A DNA stretch of 64,000 bases from Vreelandella neptunia (GCF_022489065.1 NZ_JAKVTW010000001.1:744001-808000), one strand, 5' to 3'; shown: positions 26,869 to 37,311, counted from the stretch's first letter. Notes: generated from the letters alone by a model not told the origin. Translations and numbers: made by a program.

Positions 26869-28542
26869 TCAGGTGCGTTTGGCCGGTGCGCCGTTGGCGA
26901 CATAATAATCCACACTGGCGCGGGGGAGTGGCTCATGCCCCTTGATTCGGTCGGCAATTTTCTCCGCCAGCATAATGGTAGGCGCATTCAGGTTGCCGGT
27001 AGGAATCACCGGGAACAGCGACGCATCGACTACGCGCAGGCCTTCAATACCATGGACGCGGCCCTGGCCATCGGTGACTGCCATTTCGTCACTGCCCATT
27101 CGGCAGCTGCCGCAAGGGTGGTAAGCGGTTTCTGCATGCTCTTTTACGAAGGCATCCAGCTCGGCATCAGTCTGCACCTTCGGGCCGGGGGCTATTTCAC
27201 GCCCGCGGTACTTCTCAAACGCTGGCTGGGCGATGATGTCGCGGGTGAGGCGAATGGCATCGCGAAACTCTTGCCAATCTTTCTCTTTGGCCATGTAGTT
27301 GAACAGGATGCTAGGCGCCGCGTGAGGATCTTTCGAGGTGAGTCGAATACGGCCGCGACTTTCCGAGCGCATCGAGCCAACGTGAGCCTGGAAACCGTGA
27401 GCCTGGACTGCGCTTTTACCGTTGTAGCTGATGGCGATGGGCAGAAAGTGGTACTGCAGATTGGGCCACTCCTCTTCATCGCGGCTGCGGATAAAGCCAC
27501 AAGACTCAAACTGGTTGCTAGCGCCGATGCCGGTACCATTGAATAGCCATTCGGCGCCAATCTTGGGCTGGTTGTACCATTTCAGTGCTGGGTAGAGCGA
27601 AATCGGCTCTTTGCACTCGTACTGGATGTACATTTCCAGGTGATCCTGGAGGTTTTCGCCTACCCCCGGCAGCGCATGAACGGTCTCAATCCCAAACTCT
27701 TTAAGCAGTTCTGGGTTGCCAATGCCGGAGCGCTGCAAAATCTGTGGGGAGGCGATGGCCCCACCGCAGAGCAGCACTTCACGGCGGGCGTAGGCCTGCT
27801 GTTTTTCGCCTTTCTGATCATAGCGAACACCCACCGCACGCTTGCCTTCAAACTCGATAACGTCGGTAACGGCATGGGTTTCGATGGTCAAATTATGACG
27901 TTTTTTGGCGGTGTCCAGGTAACCGCGCGCCGTTGAGGCGCGGCGGCCTTTGGGCGTAACGAAGCGATCCATGGGGCCGAAGCCCTCTTGCTGGTAGCCG
28001 TTAACGTCTTCGGTTTCCGGGTAGCCAGCCTGCTTGCCCGCTTCGATAAAAATGCGATAAAGCGGGTTGTTAGTGTCCTTAGGTGTGGTCACGCTGACCG
28101 GGCCATCGCCGCCGTGATAGCTGTTTGCACCCACATCACGGGTTTCGCATTTTTTGAAGTAGGGCAGGCAGCTTAGGTAGTCCCAGTCTTCAAGACCGGG
28201 CTGTTTGGCCCAGTTGTCGTAATCCAGGGCATTACCGCGGATGTAGCACATGCCGTTAATCAGCGAGGAGCCGCCCAGGCCTTTGCCGCGGCCACACTCC
28301 ATGCGCCGGCCATCCATATACGGTTCGGGATCAGTTTCAAACGCCCAGTTGTAGCGCTTGCCCTGCAGTGGAAACGCTAGGGCAGCGGGCATTTGCGTAC
28401 GAAAATCAAGGCGGTAATCGGGACCGCCCGCTTCTAAAAGCAGCACGCTGACGCTGCTGTCTTCGGTGAGGCGAGTAGCGAGCACATTGCCCGCGGAGCC
28501 TGCGCCGATAATGATGTAATCAAATTCACGTGCTTGAGACAT
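26869..28542 (-). CDS. betA: choline dehydrogenase
   Basis: A 557-residue GMC-family flavoenzyme that oxidises choline to betaine aldehyde at the inner membrane. The start at 28542 has AAGGAGA five bases upstream. The FAD motif is [21 protein letters not shown] near the N-terminus. GMC signatures follow: [20 protein letters not shown] and [15 protein letters not shown]. The C-terminal active-site region contains [13 protein letters not shown] with the catalytic His, and [23 protein letters not shown]. It is last in the betI-betB-betA order, separated from betB by a 203-bp gap that holds a structured palindromic element. Confidence 0.95.
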   Translation of the reverse strand: MSQAREFDYIIIGAGSAGNVLATRLTEDSSVSVLLLEAGGPDYRLDFRTQMPAALAFPLQGKRYNWAFETDPEPYMDGRRMECGRGKGLGGSSLINGMCYIRGNALDYDNWAKQPGLEDWDYLSCLPYFKKCETRDVGANSYHGGDGPVSVTTPKDTNNPLYRIFIEAGKQAGYPETEDVNGYQQEGFGPMDRFVTPKGRRASTARGYLDTAKKRHNLTIETHAVTDVIEFEGKRAVGVRYDQKGEKQQAYARREVLLCGGAIASPQILQRSGIGNPELLKEFGIETVHALPGVGENLQDHLEMYIQYECKEPISLYPALKWYNQPKIGAEWLFNGTGIGASNQFESCGFIRSRDEEEWPNLQYHFLPIAISYNGKSAVQAHGFQAHVGSMRSESRGRIRLTSKDPHAAPSILFNYMAKEKDWQEFRDAIRLTRDIIAQPAFEKYRGREIAPGPKVQTDAELDAFVKEHAETAYHPCGSCRMGSDEMAVTDGQGRVHGIEGLRVVDASLFPVIPTGNLNAPTIMLAEKIADRIKGHEPLPRASVDYYVANGAPAKRT

Positions 28543-28581
28543 AGAGTCTCCTTTAGAAATCTTGCTGAGTCGAGGAGGGGA

Positions 28582-28727
28582 GCCGGTAGGCATAAAAGCG
28601 AAGCGTCTTTTTCAGGGCCGGAAAGTGCTCCATGCGATTCCAGCATTCCCGCCATCCTTGGCGGTCAGATGAAAAAGCCGAGCGCCCATGGATGGGTTCA
28701 CAGCGTCTTCGTGTTATGCCTACCGGC
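28582..28727. repeat. 146-bp structured palindromic element between betB and betA
   Basis: The ends are inverted copies of about 20 bp (GCCGGTAGGCATAAAAGCG at the left, the complement of GCCGGTAGGCATAACACG at the right). Nested inside are a GTCTTTTTCA/TGAAAAAG pair, a CCGCCATCCTTGGCGG hairpin and a CCCATGGATGGG hairpin. There is no reading frame. The architecture is that of an ERIC- or MITE-like intergenic repeat; only one copy is in this window. In RNA form it would fold into a long branched hairpin in the betB-betA transcript. Confidence 0.7.
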
Positions 28728-28745
28728 GGAGCTTAGTACTGAGAT

Positions 28746-30215
28746 TTAAAACACTGACTCAAACGGCCCCATCTCGATCTGTACTGACTTGGTCTGGGTA
28801 TAGTGATTGAGCGTCTCGATACCGTTCTCGCGACCGATGCCCGACTCTTTATAGCCGCCTACAGGCATCTCGGAAGGTGACTCGCCCCAGGTGTTGATCC
28901 AGCAGATACCGGCTTCCAGCTGGTGAATAACACGGTGCGCGCGGTTCAGGCTTTCGCTGAAGACACCGGCGGCCAAGCCATAAGTGGTGTCGTTGGCGCG
29001 GCGAATGACTTCCGCCTCGTCATCAAAGGCGAGCACCGACATTACCGGGCCGAAGATCTCTTCACGCACGATACGCATATCGTCGGTGCAGTCGGTAAAG
29101 ACAGTGGGAGCAGCCCAGGCACCATTGGCGTAGCTGCCAGTATTCCAGTCATCGCCACCCACGAGCAGGCGAGCGCCTTGCTCTTTGCCCAGAGCAATAT
29201 AGGAGAGCACTTTCTCCTGGTGTTCAAAGCTGACCAGCGGGCCAAAGTTGACGCTAGGATCCATTGGGTCGCCCGCCTTGATGCGCTTAACGCGCTCCAC
29301 CAATTTGGCTTCAAAGGCGTCTTTAACGCTGCGCTCAACAAATACCCGGGTGCCGTTGGTGCAAATTTGGCCGCTGGAGTAGAAGTTGGCCATCATGGCG
29401 GCGTCGGCGGCGCGATCAAGATCGGCATCCGCGAACACCAGCAGCGGCGATTTGCCACCTAGTTCCATGGTGACGTCTTTTAATGTCGAGCTAGCGGCGG
29501 CGGCCATGACTTTTTTGCCGGTGCCCGCTTCGCCGGTGAACGATACCTTGGCGATACCAGGATGCTCAGTGAGCATCGCGCCCACGCGGCCATCGCCTTG
29601 CACCACGTTAAAGACACCGTTGGGCAGGCCTGCCTCGGTGAAGATTTCCGCCAATTTCATCACGGTGAGCGGGGTCACTTCACTGGGTTTGAACACCACG
29701 GCGTTGCCTGCGGCCAGTGCCGGGGCGGCTTTCCAACAGGCGATTTGAATGGGGTAGTTCCAGGCGCCAATCGCACCGATCACGCCCAGTGGCTCACGGC
29801 GAGTGTAGACAAAAGAGCTATCGCGCAGGGGAATTTGGCTGCCTTCAATAGCGGGCGCCAAGCCAGCGTAGTACTCCAACGCATCCGCGCCGGTCACGAT
29901 ATCGACACTGGCCGTTTCGCTGATCGGCTTACCGGTGTTGCGGGTTTCCAGCTCGGCCAGCTCGTCATTACGCTCTCTTAATAGCGCGACGGCGCGCAAA
30001 AGAATGCGCGAACGCTCCATGCCGGTCATCGCGGCCCACTCGCGCTGGCCGCGCTGGGCTGCGGCGACGGCTGAATCGACATCGGCTTGGCTAGCTTGGC
30101 CGATAGTGGCCAGCAGGCTGCCATCAAACGGGTTGGTGACGGTAAAGGTTTCACCTGAAGAGGCGTCTACTTGGCGACCATCAATATAGAGAGGCTGTAC
30201 GTTTTGAGCGGCCAT
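28746..30215 (-). CDS. betB: betaine aldehyde dehydrogenase
   Basis: A 489-residue aldehyde dehydrogenase that oxidises betaine aldehyde to glycine betaine, the main osmoprotectant made from choline. The ATG at 30215 has AAGGAGT five bases upstream; the frame is open further but unsupported. NAD-binding and catalytic motifs are intact: [41 protein letters not shown], the general base in [11 protein letters not shown], and the nucleophilic Cys in [15 protein letters not shown]. The C-terminal [12 protein letters not shown] loop is typical. It follows betI by 25 bp on the same strand. Confidence 0.96.
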   Translation of the reverse strand: MAAQNVQPLYIDGRQVDASSGETFTVTNPFDGSLLATIGQASQADVDSAVAAAQRGQREWAAMTGMERSRILLRAVALLRERNDELAELETRNTGKPISETASVDIVTGADALEYYAGLAPAIEGSQIPLRDSSFVYTRREPLGVIGAIGAWNYPIQIACWKAAPALAAGNAVVFKPSEVTPLTVMKLAEIFTEAGLPNGVFNVVQGDGRVGAMLTEHPGIAKVSFTGEAGTGKKVMAAAASSTLKDVTMELGGKSPLLVFADADLDRAADAAMMANFYSSGQICTNGTRVFVERSVKDAFEAKLVERVKRIKAGDPMDPSVNFGPLVSFEHQEKVLSYIALGKEQGARLLVGGDDWNTGSYANGAWAAPTVFTDCTDDMRIVREEIFGPVMSVLAFDDEAEVIRRANDTTYGLAAGVFSESLNRAHRVIHQLEAGICWINTWGESPSEMPVGGYKESGIGRENGIETLNHYTQTKSVQIEMGPFESVF

Positions 30216-30240
30216 GTAGGACTCCTTAAATAAGATAAAA

Positions 30241-30861
30241 TTAGCTGTACGTGTGGGATGCAGACGTGGGGCATCCAGAATGAGCAAGTAGCTGATCAAG
30301 ATAGGTGTGCGCTAGAAGTCGAGCCTCGTCAGCATCGAGACCTTCACGGGAAAGGGCGCCGCGCAGCCAAAGGCCGTCGATCATGGCAGCCAAACCATGC
30401 GCTGCGTTGCGGGCTTCTGCACGGGGCATTACGCGCCGAAACTGGTGACATAAATTGCTGTAGAGGCGGCGGTCATTGACGTTTTGCAACCGCTGCAAAA
30501 TAGGTTTGTGCATGCTGCTTGCCCAAAAGGCCAACCACGTTTTGGCGGCAGGGCCGGTGACCTGAGTGCGGTCGAAGTTGCCCTCAATGATGGCGCCGAT
30601 ATGGGCTCGGGGAGAGCCATCTTCTAAGGCATGACGACGAACCGCCACGGCATCTGTCAGGTCAGTCAGGATCTGACGCATCGTAGCCTCTAGAAGACCA
30701 TCTTTACCGCCAAAATAATGGCTGATAATGCCCGCTGAAACGCCCGCATGGCGTGCAATACGCATCACGGTCGTTTCGGCTAGTCCTACCTCATCAATTG
30801 CCGCCATGGTTGCGTTAATTAACTGCTGGCGGCGTATCGGTTCCATTCCCACCTTTGGCAC
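30241..30861 (-). CDS. betI: TetR-family repressor of betaine synthesis
   Basis: A 206-residue TetR regulator aligning with E. coli BetI along its length ([81 protein letters not shown]). The start is a GTG at 30861 with AGGAGA five bases upstream, matching the E. coli N-terminus MPKLGMQSIRR. It should repress the bet genes until choline binds. A perfect palindrome lies in the gap to the divergent choline-binding protein gene, so both directions may be controlled. Confidence 0.95.
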   Translation of the reverse strand: MPKVGMEPIRRQQLINATMAAIDEVGLAETTVMRIARHAGVSAGIISHYFGGKDGLLEATMRQILTDLTDAVAVRRHALEDGSPRAHIGAIIEGNFDRTQVTGPAAKTWLAFWASSMHKPILQRLQNVNDRRLYSNLCHQFRRVMPRAEARNAAHGLAAMIDGLWLRGALSREGLDADEARLLAHTYLDQLLAHSGCPTSASHTYS

Positions 30862-30963
30862 AGCGTTCTCCTAGAGACTCAACCAATCCGTTGAATGCCT
30901 TACACGGGCGATGCTTGAAACCCAGGCGTAGGCATGATTACCTAACCATGATGGCATTTTTTT

Positions 30964-30977
30964 ATTGAACGTTCAAT
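30964..30977. promoter_or_regulatory. candidate BetI operator
   Basis: ATTGAACGTTCAAT, a perfect 14-bp palindrome, extended by imperfect TTTA/ATCAATAAA flanks, sits between divergent betI and the choline-binding protein gene. It is the only strong palindrome in the gap and its sequence has the form of TetR-family/BetI boxes. Confidence 0.75.
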
Positions 30978-31021
30978 CAATAAAAGGCGCCGACAATCTC
31001 TATTGCTATAAGGGGACAATA

Positions 31022-31960
31022 ATGATGAGCAGAACTACGTCACGTTACGCGGGTGCTTTATTACTGGCAGCAGGCTTGCCAACCGCGGCTTATGCCAATG
31101 AGTGCAGCAGTGTGCGTTTTGCCGAAGTGGGTTGGACAGATATAACCGCAACGACAGCCCTGGCCAGTGAAGTGCTTGAAGGCCTTGGCTACGAGCCAAC
31201 CGTTGACACGGTTTCCGTGCCGATTGCCTATGCCGGTATGCGCAACAACGACTTTGATGTCTTTTTAGGTAACTGGATGCCTTCGATGGCGTCTATCAGC
31301 GACCCGTATATCGAACGCGGTGAGGTCGAGCGCTTAGTGGCCAACCTGGAAGGGGCCAAGTACACCTTGGCAGTGCCGCAATACGTTTACGATGCTGGGG
31401 TAACATCGGTAAATGATTTAGCGGAGCACGCGGATCAATTTGATAGCAGCGTGCACGGTATCGAAGCGGGTAACGATGGCAATGAGCTCATCGAGCAGAT
31501 GATTGATGATGACGCTTATGGATTAGGCGATTGGCAGGTGATTGACTCCAGTGAAGCCGGAATGTTGGCTGAGCTGCGTGCTAGGGTGCCTAATGAGCAG
31601 TGGATGGTGTTTTTAGGCTGGGAGCCGCACCCCATGAACTCTAACTTCGACATGGCCTATCTGTCTGATGCCGACGACTACTTTGGCCCAGATCTAGGCG
31701 GCGCAACGGTGCATACCAATACCCGTGCTGGGTTCGTAGATGAGTGCCCCAATGTGGGAGCGCTATTACGCAATATGACGTTTACGCTGGAAATGGAAAA
31801 CCAGCTAATGAGCTCGATCATGGATGATGGCGAAGATCCCCGTGATGCCGCACGAGACTACTTGAAAGCCAACGATGGTCTGCTGGATGAGTGGTTGGAC
31901 GGCGTGACAACGCGCGACGGCGAGCCAGGAGCAGAGGCCGTGCGCGCCGCTATTCAGTAA
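31022..31960 (+). CDS. choline/betaine ABC transporter substrate-binding protein
   Basis: A 312-residue OpuAC-type binding protein. The ATG at 31022 has AGGGG six bases upstream. A signal peptide (YAGALLLAAGLPTAAYANE) directs it to the periplasm. The body shows VRFAEVGWTDITATTALASEVLEGLGY, FDVFLGNWMPSM and the WMVFLGWEPHPMN segment; the conserved Trp residues fit an aromatic box for the quaternary ammonium. It resembles ChoX. No permease or ATPase genes follow, because a terminator and then tRNA-Met come next, so the protein must use subunits encoded elsewhere. Control by BetI from the shared operator is likely. Confidence 0.85.
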   Translation: MMSRTTSRYAGALLLAAGLPTAAYANECSSVRFAEVGWTDITATTALASEVLEGLGYEPTVDTVSVPIAYAGMRNNDFDVFLGNWMPSMASISDPYIERGEVERLVANLEGAKYTLAVPQYVYDAGVTSVNDLAEHADQFDSSVHGIEAGNDGNELIEQMIDDDAYGLGDWQVIDSSEAGMLAELRARVPNEQWMVFLGWEPHPMNSNFDMAYLSDADDYFGPDLGGATVHTNTRAGFVDECPNVGALLRNMTFTLEMENQLMSSIMDDGEDPRDAARDYLKANDGLLDEWLDGVTTRDGEPGAEAVRAAIQ

Positions 31961-31991
31961 GTCAATTTCGACACGCTTAGTTGACTAGCAG

Positions 31992-32017
31992 GGCAAGCCG
32001 GAATCCGGCTTGCCTTT
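31992..32017 (+). terminator. terminator after choline-binding protein gene
   Basis: GGCAAGCCGG pairs with CCGGCTTGCC around a 2-nt gap and is followed by TTT. It lies 31 bp after the stop codon. Confidence 0.8.
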
Positions 32018-32038
32018 CATATTTAAGGTAGGCATAAT
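32010..32038 (+). promoter_or_regulatory. candidate sigma-70 promoter of tRNA-Met
   Basis: TTGCCT (32010-32015) and CATAAT (32033-32038) are separated by exactly 17 bp, about 22 bp upstream of the mature tRNA. The -35 box overlaps the preceding terminator stem. Confidence 0.5.
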
Positions 32039-32060
32039 CTGCACCCGTTGATGAGGGAAA

Positions 32061-32137
32061 GGCTACGTAGCTCAGCTGGTTAGAGCACATCACTCATAAT
32101 GATGGGGTCCCCTGTTCAAATCAGGGCGTAGCCACCA
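32061..32137 (+). tRNA. tRNA-Met (CAT)
   Basis: 77 nt with a 7-bp acceptor stem (GGCTACG with CGTAGCC), D-arm GCTCAGCTGGTTAGAGC, anticodon loop CTCATAA (anticodon CAT), T-arm CCCTGTTCAAATCAGGG and an encoded CCA end. The first pair G-C and normal D-arm fit the elongator form rather than the initiator. CAT could also belong to tRNA-Ile with lysidine, but the body resembles elongator tRNA-Met. Confidence 0.92.
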
Positions 32138-32185
32138 CATCAGCTTTAGCACATTCACTTTGCAAGACATCAGAATGTGCCGTTA

Positions 32186-32305
<120 letters not shown>

Positions 32306-32372
32306 TGTAAGCAATTGATAGAGCTTGGGAATTTCGCCTTCTGCGTCTAAGTGATACAGAATGGTGGTACAA

Positions 32373-33644
32373 ATGAGCTCACCCTACCTATTAAAATCTC
32401 GTCATGGCATATACTACTTTCGTTTGGTTATTCCTGTCCCGCTTCGGGTAGTCATTGGGAAGACGGAATTAAGACGATCCCTCAAAACCAGAAGCAAACG
32501 AGAAGCTTTATTAAAGAGCGCTAGGCTGCTGCTAGAAGCTCAAGAGCTATTGGGTAGTGCAGAGGGTAGGGGAACGGGTAGCGATCCTACTCCAGCCTTT
32601 ACAGGCGCTACTAGGCCTCCTTCTAATACTACTCTGTCCGCGCCTGTTCCTACACTCTCTCAATTCTTTGAGTCGTATCGTCAATTTCAGCTAGTCCAAG
32701 GGGTTAGCTTAAAAACTCTAGATGATAAAGAAGCCGTTGTTCGTTTGTTGCTGTTTATCTGTCAAGATAAGAGAATTGACTACTACACCATAGGCGATGC
32801 CAAGCTCTTTCGAGAGAAAGCCTTACTGCTACCTCCGCTAGCTCTTCGTACACTACAAAAGCATCCCAATAAGGTGCTCTCAGACTTGATTGGAAAGGTC
32901 GAACCTACCATCAGCATTACAACCTATAACAACTACATTAAAAATTTATCTACAATTTTTTCTTACGCACAAAAAGAAGAAATATTGTATAGCAATCCAT
33001 TTGCTAATATGAGAATCAAGAATCCTGTGCGGGTTAGCTCATACCGTGATGTATTCACTCCTAGTGAAGTGGCATTAATATTCAAAAAAACAAGCCATTA
33101 TCGAGAGTCTAAACAAAGTTTCAAGTATTGGTTGCCTAGGTTGGCTTATTATACTGGTGCGCGTTTGAATGAGTTATGTCAGTTATGCAAGCAAGATATA
33201 AAATTAATAAATGATGTGCCATGCATTCACATACAAGCAGTTTCACCAAATCAAAGAATAAAGAACTCTTCTTCTGAGAGAGCTATACCTTTACATAGCA
33301 AGCTTGTAGAGTTTGGTTTCAATGAATGGGTGGAGAACCAAGATAATCAAATATTTCCAATGCTTAGATATTCTGATAAACATGGATATTCAGCTACACC
33401 AAGTCGATGGTTTGGGAGGTTCAAAGCTGATATAGGCTTGTTTGAAGATGGCGCTGGAAAGAAAGACTTTCATAGTTTTAGGCACACAGTAGCCGATGAG
33501 TTGAAGCAGAAAGGAGTGAGCGAAAACTTAATAGGCGGAATTCTGGGGCATACAACGGGTGGAATAAACAACACGCGATACGGAAAGGATTTTAAGCCTG
33601 AAGTTTTGAAGCCGGTAATTGAGTTGCTGGCGCACTGTAGGTAG
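32373..33644 (+). CDS. tyrosine-type site-specific integrase
   Basis: About 423 residues from ATG 32373, which has GGTGG six bases upstream; an ATG four codons earlier is also open. The N-terminus (YLLKSRHGIYYFRLVIPVPLRVVIGKTELRRSLKT) is the DUF6538-type arm-binding domain, followed by a core-binding domain and the catalytic domain. Catalytic residues are visible: Arg264 in TGARLNELCQL, His367 and Arg370 in HSFRHTVADE, His393 in LGHTTGG and Tyr403 in NTRYGKD. It should excise and integrate this island at ffs. It lies 68 bp inside the left repeat and reads away from it. Confidence 0.92.
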   Translation: MSSPYLLKSRHGIYYFRLVIPVPLRVVIGKTELRRSLKTRSKREALLKSARLLLEAQELLGSAEGRGTGSDPTPAFTGATRPPSNTTLSAPVPTLSQFFESYRQFQLVQGVSLKTLDDKEAVVRLLLFICQDKRIDYYTIGDAKLFREKALLLPPLALRTLQKHPNKVLSDLIGKVEPTISITTYNNYIKNLSTIFSYAQKEEILYSNPFANMRIKNPVRVSSYRDVFTPSEVALIFKKTSHYRESKQSFKYWLPRLAYYTGARLNELCQLCKQDIKLINDVPCIHIQAVSPNQRIKNSSSERAIPLHSKLVEFGFNEWVENQDNQIFPMLRYSDKHGYSATPSRWFGRFKADIGLFEDGAGKKDFHSFRHTVADELKQKGVSENLIGGILGHTTGGINNTRYGKDFKPEVLKPVIELLAHCR

Positions 33645-33846
33645 CTCGACCAATTTTAGACACTATTGCACCTGCGTATAGCTATGTTTTATTCTGCATA
33701 GGTGGGTGCAGAGAAAGGATAGATAGCAATATCTAGATAGACTAAGATGTGCTAGCTACTTAAGGTTGAGTGAACTATTGCTGATATTAAAAAATACATC
33801 TAGTATTCAAGTTTTTAATTGTTCATAACAAACGGAAGGGTGTGAT

Positions 33847-34581
33847 ATGAGAGCAGATTTTCTCCGTAACTGGCGTTCATATGTAAAGATAAGAAATCAA
33901 GCGATAGTGGGAATAAAGTTTACGGATAGAAGAGAGCACTTAATTTGTGGTTTGTTTAGTCGCGTAGATGGGCTGTCTCAAGAAATAATAAAGTTGCTTA
34001 AAAGTGAAGGTTCGTTGGGCTGTCCTCCTATGATGAGATCGGCTCTTGAATCTTATATAGACTTAAAGTGTTTGAAGAAAGATGAAAAATACATTTACGA
34101 ATTTGAGGCTATGCATGTAGATAGCCAGATAAAATATTATAAAGCTTATAGCGATGAAAATATTTGGTTTAAAGAAATGAGCGAAGCAGAGGTAAATCTG
34201 AAAATTGAAGCATTAAAGAAAAGAAAAAATGATCTATTGGAAGGTAGGAAAAAGCCAATGAGGTTGAAAGAGCGCTTTGAAATGGCCGAGGAAAGTCACG
34301 CATATGATACTATTTATCACAACTTGAGTAACCTTGTTCATTCTTCTATTGGTGCATTGGCAAATCAATATGATGGTAAAAATCAAGTGTTGAATATGAA
34401 GCCAAAAGAAAGCCAGACCAATTATTATTATAGCAGTACCATAAGTTTGTGTTGTGCTACGCTTATAGAAACTCTCGAAGCTTTGGGTCATAAAGAACAC
34501 ATAATTGATGAGCTTCAAAATATTATGAAAGCTGTTAACAAAAAAGCTAGATGTGTGTCAGGAATAAGAGGAGAAGTCTAA
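33847..34581 (+). CDS. DUF5677-like protein of unknown function
   Basis: A 244-residue soluble protein with a GGAAGGG ribosome site and AT-rich codons like the rest of the island. It looks all-helical. Segments resembling the DUF5677 family are MMRSALESYIDLKCLKK in the N-terminal half and a His-containing NLSNLVHSSIGALANQ segment later. No signal peptide, membrane helix or nuclease motif is clear. Family members occur in accessory and defence-rich regions; the function is unknown. It could be cargo of the island. Confidence 0.6.
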   Translation: MRADFLRNWRSYVKIRNQAIVGIKFTDRREHLICGLFSRVDGLSQEIIKLLKSEGSLGCPPMMRSALESYIDLKCLKKDEKYIYEFEAMHVDSQIKYYKAYSDENIWFKEMSEAEVNLKIEALKKRKNDLLEGRKKPMRLKERFEMAEESHAYDTIYHNLSNLVHSSIGALANQYDGKNQVLNMKPKESQTNYYYSSTISLCCATLIETLEALGHKEHIIDELQNIMKAVNKKARCVSGIRGEV

Positions 34582-35865
34582 CGTAGTATTCATACTGTTT
34601 AATCCGATGGGAAGATTTAATACATGCTTTTTCTGTCTATAATTAGAATACAAGATTAGCCTTAAAATATTGGTAACTGATAATTGTGCATAGGTTCTAT
34701 TAGTGGCTCTACTAGACCACATCGCCGGTACGAAGACTTATGAAAGATAAGATAAAACACTAAAGCCAGAAGCCTTGGTTGATATTATAGAGCTTAAAAA
34801 GCTTGAAGGAGTAATATTGTGAATATCACGTCTTTATCGCTCTTAGTCAGCCTATGAATACCTGTAGATACCGGTAAGCGCAGCTATGACATTGCCCTTG
34901 CTTATTGTCGTGATAAAGGTGGGCTAGCACAGTATATAAGCAATGATGACACAATACGTTTTAGCTGTAGTAGTGATATCACCACTATAATCACTATTCA
35001 AAAGTAATCTTCAAAGAGCCTATTTCAGCGTCTAAGCGCCTCTAGGGAATAGGTAGCACATACCCCTATCTTCAGAGAGATCGCTTATCCTGGCTTGAAA
35101 TAAGCGCCATATAGCAGGGTTGTGAATATTCAGCTTTGAACAATTAAATAGCAAGGCTTTACCCTATAAGATAGTCTACTCAATAGGTAGCGGAGAAAGA
35201 GAGCATCATTAATTTTTCTTGACCTATCCCCACCAATATAGGGAGAGAGTTCCACTACCTCCCCTTATCTCTCATGCTTTCCATCATTTAATTAGTAACT
35301 GTTTACCTCTCTACCACACCCATTAGTTACACTCTGTTACAGCTTGACTTGAGAGCAGTACCTGTGGCTTAATGTGTTTAGTACCCCACAACTGAATAAC
35401 CGAACCGGCATCCCTTAAAGGGTTTGTTACCCGGCTCTTTTTTTGCGTCTGTAATTTGAACAAAACTATTAATCACTTACACGGTGCTATGTTCATTGTG
35501 GGACACAGTCTTGTGGTTACAAAACCTATAAGTAGTTATAAAAATTGATAACCCACATCAATACAACCCAAAGCATAAAAAACCAAGGAGAATATATTGA
35601 AATAGGCACAATACAATATAGAAAAGGGAAATTGTTTTACAAGATAAATAGAATAAAACAATAATATCAAACACTAGAATATAATTTTCTTTCTTGTTGT
35701 TTGTTGGGATATTTATAACTAAATTCCTAACGGTGGACATTTTTGCTTATGGCTTATAAGAGTTTTTGTCCACCTCTGATATACCAACCTAAGTAAGTAA
35801 CTCTCACACTTTCGTACAGAATGGTGGGGAGAATTAATGCAAAAAAATAACTGAGGAAAAATTAA
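34582..35865. other. 1.28-kb AT-rich stretch with no convincing gene
   Basis: No reading frame above about 60 codons has a good start. A 63-codon frame at 34819-35007 is preceded by GAAGGAG but broken by a TGA at 34855, so it may be a remnant. The stretch also holds a terminator (35402-35444), pyrimidine-rich tracts around 35230-35320 with several GTTAC elements, and the promoter region of the helicase-like gene. It could hold a replication origin, an RNA gene or decayed genes. Confidence 0.4.
35402..35444 (+). terminator. terminator-like hairpin inside the island
   Basis: An outer stem GAACCGG/CCGGCTC (one mismatch) encloses an inner CCCTT/AAGGG hairpin and is followed by seven T residues on the plus strand. 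No gene clearly ends just upstream, which suggests an unrecognised transcript before it. Confidence 0.6.
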
Positions 35866-37311
35866 ATGACTGATACTGTTTATGTTGCAAGTGCTCTTAT
35901 GGGCGCTGGAAAGACCCGAGGATTCATTGAAAAAATCAACCCTGAAGATAACATAATACTGGCTGTGCCTACTATTAAGCTTGGTGATGATATAGTATTG
36001 GCGATGAAAAGTGAAGGCATTGATTATGAAGTATTTAATTCTGAGGACAATTTCTTAGAGTCTACAAAAAGCCGTATAGAAAAAAGATTAATAGAAGAAA
36101 AGGATGGGGGTGTTCTTATTATTACGCATAAATCTCTTTCTATGCTCAATACTGATTACTTGGTCGGATGGAATGTTGTTTGCGATGAGGTTCCTAACTT
36201 AAGCAACTGTAAATTTTCTCGGGAAATACCGCCCAGTACCTATGAAAGGCTTTTTAAAGGGCTAGTTGAAGATCATGATGATGGAACCGTAACTATACAA
36301 GATGGTGTTCCAGATTCAGTGCTACTTGAAGAGCTTAAGAAATCTACTTTAGCTGGCATTGAATCTGCTGAGATGATGTTTAGTGGATTGTTAGAGAGGA
36401 AGGCTGTTGTAAAACTTTTAAAGAATAAAAAAGGGTATATCATCACTATTGCTGATTACATTGATTATGCCAATATTATTAAGTCATGCGTCTCATTTCA
36501 CGTGATGGGCAATAGTGTAGAAAAGACTCTTTTCTATCAATTTGTGAAGGTAAGAGGGTATAAGATTGAAAAGTCTGAGTATGCTCCAGGTTCTTTTAAG
36601 TATAAATCAACTGTGACATTGGTTCCATTATTCAATACTAAAAAGATTAGTCGTGAGAAAATGGAGTTAAAAGAAGATGGCACTAAATCTTTGAAATTTG
36701 ATGAAACCTGTATAGGCTGGAAAGGAATTAAGAAGGCAATCGAATATCACCAGGGCGAACGTATATTGGTGCAGTGCTTTTCTTGGATGAAGAAATTTCC
36801 TTTTAGTGACTATATTAACGCTACAGTAACATCATTTGATTCTCGTGGATTGAACGTATACCGGGATACTCACCATCGTACAGTGAACATTATTCATGGT
36901 AACCCTATTCCAATTTTAAAGCCTTTACATACAGAAATGCTTGCAATGATGGGTGTCGATATTGAGGTTGGTAGGGCTGCTATTGAGCATGAGAACTTCA
37001 TTGAACCAATGGCACAGCACATTGCAAGAACTTCTATTCGTAATGGTATTGAAGAAGATAATATTTTTGTAGTACTTCCTACAATTGATGTAGCTAATAG
37101 AATTGAAGAGGTGCTTCAATTGAAATGTGGGATTGATCTTTCAATTATGCTTGATATTCCTGAGAAAGCACCTACTCAAGCGAAAATGAAGGCAGCAGAG
37201 CGTGACCAAGAAATCCGTAAATTGAGTGAGAGCGCCACACATGAAGAAATTGCCAAAAGATATGGAATTACCACTAAGACTGTACAAAGAGCGTTGAAAA
37301 AAGTAGCGTGA
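35866..37311 (+). CDS. P-loop helicase-like protein with C-terminal HTH
   Basis: A 481-residue protein with GAGGA eight bases before the ATG. Walker A is ALMGAGKT (10-17), and VVCDEVPN (104-111) resembles a DExx-box Walker B; ITHKS and VPTIKLG fit helicase motifs Ia and Ib. In the second half QHIARTSIRNG (about 385) resembles motif VI of superfamily 2 helicases. The last 35 residues (ATHEEIAKRYGITTKTVQRALKKVA) form a resolvase-like helix-turn-helix. It may act in replication or recombination of the island, or in defence. I do not recognise a named family. Confidence 0.6.
   Translation: MTDTVYVASALMGAGKTRGFIEKINPEDNIILAVPTIKLGDDIVLAMKSEGIDYEVFNSEDNFLESTKSRIEKRLIEEKDGGVLIITHKSLSMLNTDYLVGWNVVCDEVPNLSNCKFSREIPPSTYERLFKGLVEDHDDGTVTIQDGVPDSVLLEELKKSTLAGIESAEMMFSGLLERKAVVKLLKNKKGYIITIADYIDYANIIKSCVSFHVMGNSVEKTLFYQFVKVRGYKIEKSEYAPGSFKYKSTVTLVPLFNTKKISREKMELKEDGTKSLKFDETCIGWKGIKKAIEYHQGERILVQCFSWMKKFPFSDYINATVTSFDSRGLNVYRDTHHRTVNIIHGNPIPILKPLHTEMLAMMGVDIEVGRAAIEHENFIEPMAQHIARTSIRNGIEEDNIFVVLPTIDVANRIEEVLQLKCGIDLSIMLDIPEKAPTQAKMKAAERDQEIRKLSESATHEEIAKRYGITTKTVQRALKKVA

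Noticed and set aside
28534-28749. A short frame crossing the palindromic element between betB and betA
   Set aside because: It is a by-product of the structured repeat and lacks a ribosome site.
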